This document shows, in pieces, positions 1-5,817 of a DNA stretch of 9,770 nucleotides. How positions within the stretch are numbered: the first letter of the stretch is position 1; the number at the start of each line of letters is the position of its first letter. Source of the DNA: an uncultured bacterium (GTDB lineage: Bacteria; Actinomycetota; Actinomycetes; S36-B12); contig CAJAKT010000015.1 in the NCBI GenBank assembly GCA_903940375.1, positions 1 to 9,770 of the forward strand, in the 5' to 3' direction. The notes beneath the pieces are model-generated. The model did no database searches and was not told the DNA's origin. It worked only from the letters and a program-made list of their open reading frames with translations. The position numbers were made by a program, and so were the translations under genes.

Positions 1-687
1 CAGCCCGCGAATCTGGTCTCGGATGACCTGTTGGCTCTCCTGGTGGTCGTAGATCTCCTCGGGCAGTTCCGAGGTCTCGTCAACGAAGGCGCGGCCCCGC
101 GGCTCGTCGTCCCCGCCGCGGTCGCCGTCCATCCGCGCTTCAAGACTGGCGAGGTAGCCCTTCTGATAGCCGGCCTGTGCCGACTGGATGTCGTCGCGGT
201 CCAGTCCTGTGGCGTGGGCCAGGTCAGCCAGGCTGGGCTCGGCGCCGTGCTCCTGCTGGAAGGTGGCCGTGGCCTGGTCTATCGCCCGCATGCGGGTGCG
301 GACGGCTCGTGGCACCCAGTCCTGTGAGCGCAGTTCGTCGAGGATCGAACCGCGAATCCGCGTGACGGCGTAGGTCTGAAAGGTGAGGCCGAGGTCCATG
401 TCGAAACGGGCGATCGCGTCGATCAGGCCGATGGTGCCGAATCCCACGAGATCACCGCGCTCGAGGCTAGGCGGAAGGGTGATGTTCATGCGCGAGACCA
501 CGTAGCGCACCAGCGGGACATACGTGGCAGCAAGCATTGCCCGAGCGCAGGCGTCGTCGCGAATCCGCGCGGCTACCCAGGTGGCTGCCAGCTCGCGGTC
601 GTCATCGAAGATCGGCGCGTAGTGCGCGACCAGATCGTCATCGGCCGGTGTCACGGCTGCATCTGCGCGATCACGTCGCGCCTCCAT
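1..687 (-). CDS. FliA/WhiG-family RNA polymerase sigma factor (3' end outside window)
   Basis: Reading the minus strand from 687 gives 229 codons without a stop to the window edge. The product is an alternative sigma factor that directs RNA polymerase to sigma-28-type promoters. Region 2 is unmistakable: VRYVVSRM, then GDLVGFGTIGLIDAIARFD, then FQTYAVTRIRGSILDELRSQDWVPRAVR. The last stretch is the FliA/WhiG signature. Region 3 follows (EPSLADLAHATGLDRDDIQ), then an acidic linker; region 4 lies beyond the edge. Family members govern flagellar/chemotaxis genes (FliA) or sporulation (WhiG), and which applies here cannot be told. The start is uncertain: ATG at 687 or in-frame GTG at 654. Neither has a good ribosome binding site. 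Before region 2 there are about 60 residues from the ATG, which is rather long. It is divergent from the MinD-like ATPase gene at 881. Confidence 0.9.
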   Translation of the reverse strand, partial: MEARRDRADAAVTPADDDLVAHYAPIFDDDRELAATWVAARIRDDACARAMLAATYVPLVRYVVSRMNITLPPSLERGDLVGFGTIGLIDAIARFDMDLGLTFQTYAVTRIRGSILDELRSQDWVPRAVRTRMRAIDQATATFQQEHGAEPSLADLAHATGLDRDDIQSAQAGYQKGYLASLEARMDGDRGGDDEPRGRAFVDETSELPEEIYDHQESQQVIRDQIRGL

Positions 688-691
688 TCGG

Positions 692-720
692 GGGTACCCG
701 GGAGGTACTTCCCATATGGG
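692..720. promoter_or_regulatory. Cluster of three adjoining palindromes upstream of the sigma gene
   Basis: Three palindromes lie next to one another: GGGTACCC (692-699, perfect), GGGAGGTACTTCCC (700-713, one mismatched pair) and CCCATATGGG (711-720, perfect). Their centres are 11 and 9 bp apart, about one helical turn each, and each centre carries a TA step. They sit directly upstream of the possible sigma-factor ATG, in the divergent intergenic region. This could be a multi-site operator for a dimeric regulator of one or both divergent genes. No known operator consensus was recognised. GC-rich DNA yields short palindromes by chance, so confidence is modest. Confidence 0.35.
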
Positions 721-797
721 GGTATTGGCCCGTATCGCCGGCGTCGGACCCAGCGCGCACTCCGACCTATGTGACGGCGGCTGCCCCGCCTCGCCGG

Positions 798-803
798 TAG
801 AGT
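798..803 (+). promoter_or_regulatory. Candidate -10 box for the MinD-like ATPase gene
   Basis: TAGAGT fits the actinobacterial TANNNT -10 pattern and lies about 77 nt before the chosen ATG at 881. That would give a 5' leader of roughly 70 nt containing the hairpin at 816-846. No convincing -35 box is seen at the normal spacing (CGGCGG at 17 bp), so this is tentative. Confidence 0.3.
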
Positions 804-815
804 GGTGAGAGGGAG

Positions 816-846
816 GCTCGTCGTCCACCATGGACGGCGCACGAGC
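816..846 (+). other. Possible leader hairpin before the MinD-like ATPase gene
   Basis: GCTCGT (816-821) can pair with ACGAGC (841-846), and inside it GTCCA (823-827) with TGGAC (831-835) around a 3-nt loop. The two stems are separated by 1 nt on one side and 5 nt on the other. The structure ends 19 nt before the AGGAGGAG ribosome binding site at 866-873, so it would sit in the untranslated leader. A chance hairpin is possible. Confidence 0.3.
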
Positions 847-880
847 GCTGCTGTGGTCGACGATGAGGAGGAGCCGGTTC

Positions 881-2473
881 ATGGACGCAACGTCCGCCGC
901 TGCCCCGGGTGTCATCGTCGTTGCGGAGCGCCCGGTACATGACCTGCTCGACGGCTCCGGGGTTCATTGGAACGTCCAGGAGCGCCAGCCCAGCATTGCC
1001 GCGATGTGGGATGCGCTGTCGGGCGGCCGACTTGATCAGCGCTCGCGGGTTCTGGTCTTCTCCGATGCGCTGATGGCGGGCAACTCCAATGACGAGACGG
1101 AATTGGTCCAGACGGCCCGAGCCGTCGTAGCCATGGCGCATGCGGGCGCACACGTGTTCGTGACGGTGTGGCGTCCCGATGCCGAGACCGGTTTCCGCGG
1201 CCTGATCGACGAGGCCGCCCGGGCGCAGGACGTTGACCCGGCAACTCTGGGGTACCACCTGCTTCCGATGAGCGGCAGCGCCGGCGAGGTCCTCGACGGA
1301 ATGCGAACCGTCCTCGAGCCGGAGATCGCCTTCCCGGACTCGTATGCGGGTGAAGTCGACGCCCACCTTTCCCGTGATGGATCTGTGCCGGCCCCCGCTG
1401 CACCGGTGGCGGCACCGGTGGAGGCACCGGCGATCGGACTGGCCAAGGGCGGCCCCGGTGCGCCGGGCCGACCCTCGATGCCGCCGATCGGCGGTGCGGC
1501 GACACCAGCCGAGGCGCCTCGGGCCAGCGAGTATCCGGCGAGTGCATCCCTCGAACTGCTCGATCGGCCCAAGCTGCCCGGACAGACAACGATCACCGTC
1601 ACCTCGAGCAAGGGTGGTTCCGGCAAGTCGACCGCGTCGATCCTGCTCGCCGGTTCTATCGCACGGGCCTCGGCCGATGCCGGCAAGCCCCTCTCCGTCT
1701 GCCTGATCGACCTCGATACCCGCGATGGACAGGTGGCGTCACTCATCGGCAAGTTCATGCCGACTGCGCTCAACATTCGCGTGCAGCCGGTCTGGGACGA
1801 GGAGCGCATCCGTCGCAATCTCGTGCATGCTGATGGGCTCGGGATCGACACCCTGCTCGCGCCGATCCGGCCACGCACCGCAGACACCGTCGGCCCGGAC
1901 TTCTACCGAACCATTGTGCGCAGCCTCCAGCGCATGTACGACGTGGTCATCATGGACACCAGCGTCCAGTACCTGGAACCGCTTATTGCTGAAGTCGCGC
2001 TGGGGGAGGCCGACGAGATCCTGTTCGTGACGACACTGGCGTCGACCGCCGTGCAGGGCATGGCTCGTGCCCTCCGTGAGATCACCGCGCCGCTTGACGA
2101 GTCCGGCCTCGGTATCCCGCGGGAGAAGATCGGCATCATCGTCAACCAGTCCGTTGCCAACGTCGGTATGGAACGCGATCAGGTCCTCGCGGCCGGTCTT
2201 GGCGTCCCTGTCGTGGGTGTGATCCCGCTGGCGACCAAGGACGTGCTCACGGCCACCAACCTGAACCGGATGTACGCACTTCTCGACCATCCGCTGCTCG
2301 GTCCGGCCTACAACGAGCTCGGCCGGGCCTGTCTGCCGGGTCGCGAGCTCGGGCAGTGGACATCGACGGAACCGGCCGTCTCCTCCACGGTCGGCGATGT
2401 GTCGGCGGCCACGGCCGAGGCGCATGGTGACATCGACGAGGCGGGGCGCAAGCGGGGCCTCTTCCGGCGCTGA
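881..2473 (+). CDS. CpaE/FlhG-like MinD-family ATPase with receiver-like N-terminus
   Basis: Encodes 530 residues. ATG 881 is chosen because AGGAGGAG lies at 866-873, 7 nt upstream; an in-frame ATG at 830 lacks a site and would add 17 residues. Residues about 10-145 form an alpha/beta domain resembling the receiver-like N-terminus of CpaE/TadZ (Asp62 follows the strand RVLVF). Residues 165-222 are a Pro/Ala/Gly-rich linker. The rest is a SIMIBI P-loop ATPase: deviant Walker A KGGSGKST (244-251, with the signature Lys244), A' motif LIDLD (Asp277/Asp279) and Walker B VVIMD (Asp359). The tail ends RKRGLFRR. Family members dimerise on ATP and mark cell poles or division sites for Tad pili (CpaE), flagella (FlhG) or the septum (MinD/Ssd). 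The divergent sigma-28-type gene favours an appendage or developmental role. The exact subfamily is not settled. Confidence 0.85.
   Translation: MDATSAAAPGVIVVAERPVHDLLDGSGVHWNVQERQPSIAAMWDALSGGRLDQRSRVLVFSDALMAGNSNDETELVQTARAVVAMAHAGAHVFVTVWRPDAETGFRGLIDEAARAQDVDPATLGYHLLPMSGSAGEVLDGMRTVLEPEIAFPDSYAGEVDAHLSRDGSVPAPAAPVAAPVEAPAIGLAKGGPGAPGRPSMPPIGGAATPAEAPRASEYPASASLELLDRPKLPGQTTITVTSSKGGSGKSTASILLAGSIARASADAGKPLSVCLIDLDTRDGQVASLIGKFMPTALNIRVQPVWDEERIRRNLVHADGLGIDTLLAPIRPRTADTVGPDFYRTIVRSLQRMYDVVIMDTSVQYLEPLIAEVALGEADEILFVTTLASTAVQGMARALREITAPLDESGLGIPREKIGIIVNQSVANVGMERDQVLAAGLGVPVVGVIPLATKDVLTATNLNRMYALLDHPLLGPAYNELGRACLPGRELGQWTSTEPAVSSTVGDVSAATAEAHGDIDEAGRKRGLFRR
1401..1436 (+). repeat. 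Three 12-bp tandem repeats in the linker of the MinD-like ATPase
   Basis: CACCGGTGGCGG (1401-1412) and CACCGGTGGAGG (1413-1424) differ by one base, and a third, diverged copy begins CACCGG (1425-1436). The unit is four codons, so changes in copy number would keep the frame and lengthen the Pro/Ala-rich linker (APVA, APVE, APAI). Its position in a flexible linker suggests weak constraint. Confidence 0.6.
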
Positions 2474-2484
2474 ACCCGGCGACG

Positions 2485-2490
2485 TACGCT
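2485..2490 (+). promoter_or_regulatory. Weak candidate -10 box before the small acidic protein
   Basis: TACGCT matches TANNNT and lies 26 nt before the ATG at 2517, leaving room for a short leader holding the ribosome binding site. The -35 position has TTCCGG, a poor match. The gene is only 43 nt behind the ATPase gene, so cotranscription is at least as likely. Confidence 0.25.
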
Positions 2491-2516
2491 GAAGGACCCA
2501 GATCCCGGAGGTTGGC

Positions 2517-2912
2517 ATGCCGAACGTGCAAGACGCCATGTCATCGTCCGCGTACGCGCTGTTCGCACTCCAGCAGCCGCTGACCCTCGCGGAGCTGGCG
2601 GCCGGTGCATCCGACCGGTCATTCCCGGCAGCCGTCAACCACACTCCCGACTGGTTCGCTGCGGCGGCCGAGGACTCGAGCCTGCTCCAGATGGCGCCCG
2701 AACTGCAGGTGCTGCCGACAGATCTTGAGGCCGCCGATCAGGTTGACGTCTCCGGCATCGACCTGATCCATGTCTACGCGCCTGAGTTGACGGGCATCGA
2801 GGACATCGAGGAGCCGGTGGTCGAGCCCGAGCCAGCAGCTGATCCGGTTGCGCAGCCGCGAACGTCGACGCAGTTGGGGCTGCTCAAGGAACTCGGGAAC
2901 CTAGACGCCTGA
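2517..2912 (+). CDS. Small acidic protein of unknown function
   Basis: Encodes 131 residues with a clear ribosome binding site, GGAGG at 2507-2511, 5 nt before the ATG. I do not recognise the family. There is no signal peptide, membrane span or catalytic motif. Residues 1-60 are mildly hydrophobic and Ala/Leu-rich. Residues 60-110 are strongly acidic, ending in a Glu/Pro/Ala stretch (EEPVVEPEPAADP) that is likely disordered. The C-terminus, TSTQLGLLKELGNLDA, could form a short amphipathic helix after that disordered tract, a layout typical of protein-docking tails. It starts 43 nt after the MinD-like ATPase gene on the same strand, so it may be a partner or adaptor of that ATPase; this is inference from position only. 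Its last 12 nt overlap the convergent small membrane-protein gene. Confidence 0.75.
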   Translation: MPNVQDAMSSSAYALFALQQPLTLAELAAGASDRSFPAAVNHTPDWFAAAAEDSSLLQMAPELQVLPTDLEAADQVDVSGIDLIHVYAPELTGIEDIEEPVVEPEPAADPVAQPRTSTQLGLLKELGNLDA

Positions 2913-3113
2913 AACCGATCCCGTGGGCGGCTCGTCGTCCGGGGGATGCTGCGCCGACTGGGCAAGTTCGTCGGCCTCGGCCAGGAGTCGGTTCAGGGCC
3001 GCTCGCGAACGAGCCTTCGCTCGTCGCGAGTGCCGTCGGTAGCTCAGTGCAGCTGCGACGCCGATGCCGACCAGCAGCAAGAGCAGCAGCATCGCCACCA
3101 GAAGCTCGGCCAT
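2901..3113 (-). CDS. Small single-span membrane protein downstream of valS
   Basis: Encodes 70 residues, family not recognised. Residues 2-25 (AELLVAMLLLLLLVGIGVAAALSY) form one membrane helix. A very basic stretch (RRHSRRAKARSR) follows, which by the positive-inside rule puts the C-terminus in the cytoplasm. Next come a short likely helix (ALNRLLAEADELAQSAQ) and an acidic, Pro-rich tail. ATG 3113 is chosen because it begins exactly at the hydrophobic segment, 10 nt after the valS stop codon. Upstream extensions would lie inside valS in another frame. The ribosome binding site is weak, so translation may depend on valS. Its stop overlaps the end of the convergent acidic-protein gene by 12 nt. 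Hydrophobicity pattern and operon position support a real gene; function unknown. Confidence 0.65.
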   Translation of the reverse strand: MAELLVAMLLLLLLVGIGVAAALSYRRHSRRAKARSRAALNRLLAEADELAQSAQHPPDDEPPTGSVSGV

Positions 3114-3123
3114 TGCGCTTCGC

Positions 3124-5682
3124 TCAGACCTCGGCCAGAACGGCCTGGACGTCGATGAAGCCGGGCCCGTCGACGATGACGAGTTCAGCGATCCGGCCCG
3201 CTGCCTTGATATCGCCCGCAGCTGTGGCGAGTCGGGCAGCCTGTGCCGCCGGTGCCGTGACCGTGGCGATGGTGACGTCTGCCCGCATTGATGCCTTGAC
3301 CTCGGACTTCGCCTTGCGCACCCCGGTGAGGACGGCGGCAACGTCGGTGATGAGTGCAGGGTCGCCGTCGCCAGCGAGGCTGGCAAGCTGCGCGGCGTCG
3401 GGCCAGGACATGCGGTGGATGGAACCCTCCTGCCACCACGACCAGACTTCCTCGGTCGTGAACGGCAGGAAGGGTGCGAACAGGCGCAGCTGCACGCTCA
3501 ACGCGGTGGCGAGGGTCGCCTTTGCAGACGCTGCAGCATCCGGTCCCTGACCGCCGTAGGCCCGGTCCTTGACCAGTTCGACGTAGTCGTCAGTGAAGTT
3601 CCAGAAGAAGGTCTCGGCGAGTTCGAGGGCCTTCGCGTAGTTGAGGTCCTCGAATGCATCCGTTGCCTGCTGAACCGTCTGGGCGAGCTGGGCCAGGAGC
3701 GCGCGATCCAGCGGATTCACGATCGCGGCGTCGTCCTCGACGACCTCGAGCGCCAGCGCGAACTTGCTGGCGTTGAGGAGCTTGATGGCCAGCCGGCGAC
3801 CGATCTTCATCTGGCCGACGTCGAATGCGGTGTCGGTGCCAGGGCGGCCGGATGCTGCCCAGTAGCGGACGGCATCGGAGCTGTACTCGTCGAGCAGCGC
3901 CATGGGCGTGACGACATTGCCCTTGGACTTGCTCATCTTCTTGCGATCCGGGTCAAGAATCCAGCCGGAGATGCTGGCGTCTGACCAGGGCAGGCAGCCG
4001 TCTTCGAGGTGCGCCCGGACGACGGACGAGAACAGCCAGGTGCGGATGATCTCGTGGGCCTGCGGCCGTAGATCCATCGGGAAGACACGCGACCACAGAT
4101 CGGGATCGCGCTCCCAGCCACCGGCGATCTGAGGGCTGAGCGAACTCGTCGCCCAGGTGTCCATGACATCGGGGTCGCCCATGAATCCGCCAGCGGTCCC
4201 GCGCTGTTCGGCGGTGTAGCCCGGGGGCACGTCGCTGCTCGGATCGATCGGGAGGGTGTCCTCGGCCGGCACGATGGGGGAGTCGTAGACGGGGTTCCCC
4301 GCCTCGTCGAGCGGGTACCACAGGGGCAGGGGCACGCCGAAGAATCGCTGGCGGGAGATCAGCCAGTCGCCGTTGAGCCCCTCGACCCAGTTCTGGTAGC
4401 GCACCTGCATATGTGCGGGATGCCAGTTGAGCTGCTGGCCCCGCTCGAGCAGTTCGGCGCGGAGCTTCTCGTCGCGGCCACCGTTGGTGATGTACCACTG
4501 GCGGGTCGTCACGATCTCGAGCGGCTTGTCGCCCTTCTCGAAGAACTTGACCGGATGCGTGATGGGTCGCGGCTCGCCGACGAGAGCGCCCGACGTCGTC
4601 AGGATCTCGACCGTCCGCTCCTTGGCGGTGTGGCTCGTCGCACCGGCGAGCAGGGTGTAGTTCGCGCGGCCGCCATCGGTGGTGATCCACTCGGGCACGT
4701 CGGGCAGGATGCGGCCGTCCCAGCCGATGATGGGGCGGGTCGGCAGCTGCAGCTCACGCCACCAGATGACGTCGGTGAGGTCGCCGAACGTGCAGATCAT
4801 GGCAATGCCCGAGCCCTTCTCGGGATCAGCCAGGCGGTGGGCGACGACCGGGACCTCGACATCGAAGCCGGGCGTGCGGACCGTCGATCCGAAGAGCGGC
4901 TGGTAGCGCTCGTCATCCGGGTGCGCGACGAGCGCGACGCAGGCGGCGAGCAGTTCCGGACGCGTGGTCTCAATGAAAACGATGGTGTCGGGATCGGCCG
5001 TGGTCGGGAAGCCGACTCGGTGGTAGGCGCCGGGCCGTTCGCGGTCTTCGAGCTCGGCCTGGGCGACGGCGGTGCGGAAGGTGACATCCCAGAGGGTGGG
5101 CGCCTCGCTCTGGTAAGCCTCGCCGCGTGCGAGGTTGCGCAGGAAGGCGAGCTGGCTCACGCGCTGCGCGTTGGCATCGATGGTCTGGTAGGTCTGCGTC
5201 CAGTCGACGGAGAGGCCCATGCGGCGCCAGAGCTCCTCGAAGACGACCTCGTCCTCAATGGTGAGGCGCTCGCAGAGTTCGACGAAGTTCTTGCGGGAGA
5301 TCGGGACCTGCTGTTTGGCATCAGGATCGGCCGGCGGCTCGAAGGACGGGTCGTACGGGAGGCTGGGGTCGCAGCGGACGCCGTAGTAGTTCTGCACGCG
5401 GCGCTCGGTCGGCAGGCCGTTGTCGTCCCAGCCCATCGGGTAGAAGACCTCGAAGCCGCGCATGCGCTTGTAGCGGGCGATGCAGTCGGTGTGCGTGTAC
5501 GAGAACACGTGCCCGACATGCAGGGAGCCGCTGACCGTCGGCGGGGGAGTGTCGATCGAGTAGACCTCGGCGCGGACCTTGGAGCGATCGAAGCGGTAGG
5601 TGCCCTGCTCCTCCCATACCCCGGCCCACGTGGCCTCGATGCCATCGAGGGTGGGCTTGTCGGGCAGGCGGTTGGCACTCAT
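3124..5682 (-). CDS. valS: Valyl-tRNA synthetase
   Basis: Cytoplasmic class I aminoacyl-tRNA synthetase that charges tRNA-Val with valine using ATP. Encodes 852 residues from ATG 5682 (MSANRLPDKP...). The frame stays open to 5778, but those 32 extra codons cover the intergenic inverted repeat and promoter and look non-coding. Visible motifs: HIGH-type HVGH at 55-58 in the Rossmann fold; YPMGWDDNGLPTERRVQNYYGVRCDP (81-106), typical of the shorter ValRS form found in actinobacteria; TTRPE (239-243) and GSGIAMICTFGD of the CP1 editing domain, which hydrolyses Thr-tRNA-Val; and KKMSKSKGN with KMSKS at 582-586. An anticodon-binding helical domain follows. The end lacks the long C-terminal coiled coil of the roughly 950-residue E. 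coli type. It diverges from folC, whereas these genes are normally co-oriented in actinobacteria. The 70-residue membrane protein follows by 10 nt. Confidence 0.97.
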   Translation of the reverse strand: MSANRLPDKPTLDGIEATWAGVWEEQGTYRFDRSKVRAEVYSIDTPPPTVSGSLHVGHVFSYTHTDCIARYKRMRGFEVFYPMGWDDNGLPTERRVQNYYGVRCDPSLPYDPSFEPPADPDAKQQVPISRKNFVELCERLTIEDEVVFEELWRRMGLSVDWTQTYQTIDANAQRVSQLAFLRNLARGEAYQSEAPTLWDVTFRTAVAQAELEDRERPGAYHRVGFPTTADPDTIVFIETTRPELLAACVALVAHPDDERYQPLFGSTVRTPGFDVEVPVVAHRLADPEKGSGIAMICTFGDLTDVIWWRELQLPTRPIIGWDGRILPDVPEWITTDGGRANYTLLAGATSHTAKERTVEILTTSGALVGEPRPITHPVKFFEKGDKPLEIVTTRQWYITNGGRDEKLRAELLERGQQLNWHPAHMQVRYQNWVEGLNGDWLISRQRFFGVPLPLWYPLDEAGNPVYDSPIVPAEDTLPIDPSSDVPPGYTAEQRGTAGGFMGDPDVMDTWATSSLSPQIAGGWERDPDLWSRVFPMDLRPQAHEIIRTWLFSSVVRAHLEDGCLPWSDASISGWILDPDRKKMSKSKGNVVTPMALLDEYSSDAVRYWAASGRPGTDTAFDVGQMKIGRRLAIKLLNASKFALALEVVEDDAAIVNPLDRALLAQLAQTVQQATDAFEDLNYAKALELAETFFWNFTDDYVELVKDRAYGGQGPDAAASAKATLATALSVQLRLFAPFLPFTTEEVWSWWQEGSIHRMSWPDAAQLASLAGDGDPALITDVAAVLTGVRKAKSEVKASMRADVTIATVTAPAAQAARLATAAGDIKAAGRIAELVIVDGPGFIDVQAVLAEV

Positions 5683-5690
5683 GGTCCGCA

Positions 5691-5696
5691 ATCCTA
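5691..5696 (-). promoter_or_regulatory. Candidate -10 box for valS (possibly leaderless)
   Basis: Minus-strand TAGGAT lies 8 nt before the valS ATG. Transcription would begin at or within a base or two of the ATG, giving a leaderless or almost leaderless mRNA. There is no proper ribosome binding site before the ATG, which agrees. The 17-bp-upstream hexamer is a poor -35 match. Confidence 0.5.
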
Positions 5697-5718
5697 TTTG
5701 CGCTGCTGCCGTACCCGG

Positions 5719-5778
5719 TTGAGCGGCGGTCTGTGGGGGCTTCTGGGCGTGGTCGGACCCCCAGAGACCGCCACTCAA
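5719..5778. repeat. Long interrupted inverted repeat between valS and folC
   Basis: Left arm 5719-5739 (starts TTGAGCGGCGGTCT) and right arm 5758-5778 (ends AGACCGCCACTCAA) are inverted copies matching at 19 of 21 positions, separated by an 18-nt spacer (5740-5757). Pairing continues patchily outside the arms. There is no T-run and both flanking genes point away, so it is not a terminator. It occupies the upstream region of both divergent promoters: the arm ends lie 22 nt from the valS -10 box and 27 nt from the folC -10 box. It could be a shared regulator site, a cruciform-forming element or the scar of a rearrangement. Confidence 0.8.
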
Positions 5779-5805
5779 CGGCGAGGGGTGGGTGGTGCGT
5801 CACCG

Positions 5806-5811
5806 TAGACT
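5806..5811 (+). promoter_or_regulatory. Candidate -10 box for folC (leaderless start)
   Basis: TAGACT is separated by 6 nt from the GTG start at 5818, so transcription should start on the start codon itself. The preceding bases contain no ribosome binding site at usable distance (GAGGGG is about 30 nt away). This pairing of -10 box and start codon also supports GTG 5818 as the true start. Confidence 0.6.
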
Positions 5812-5817
5812 CCGCGG

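Noticed and set aside
651..842. 63-codon minus-strand frame ending with a GTGA overlap onto the alternative sigma start at 654
   Set aside because: The product is Arg/Pro-rich with no ribosome binding site or family, and it lies across the palindromes and the divergent leader; the overlap is probably coincidence.
1401..1436. CRISPR or mobile-element repeat
   Set aside because: The 12-bp units are contiguous and in frame, encoding a Pro/Ala linker, with no spacers. No CRISPR array, tRNA, rRNA or transposase was seen anywhere in the window.
1036..1887. Long minus-strand open frames opposite the MinD-like ATPase gene, also 767-1366 and 1739-2644
   Set aside because: The plus strand encodes an ATPase with all its motifs. 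The antisense products are Arg/Ser/Ala-rich without domains and have no start signals.
2894..2923. CGGGA/TCCCG pairing at the convergent gene ends as a bidirectional terminator
   Set aside because: The stem is only 5 bp with a 20-nt loop and no T-run, so it does not support a terminator.
5683..5778. N-terminal extension of valS to the upstream in-frame start at 5778
   Set aside because: The extra 32 residues span the inverted repeat and the probable -10 box, and synthetases of this type begin close to the LPDKPTLDGIE segment.
5719..5778. T-box riboswitch or rho-independent terminator upstream of valS
   Set aside because: There is no T-box sequence, specifier-loop layout or T-tract, and the repeat lies upstream of the likely transcription start.
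4411..5808. 465-codon open frame on the plus strand opposite valS
   Set aside because: It is antisense to a clear, full-length valS. Long antisense frames are expected in high-GC genes, and the product shows no recognisable domain.
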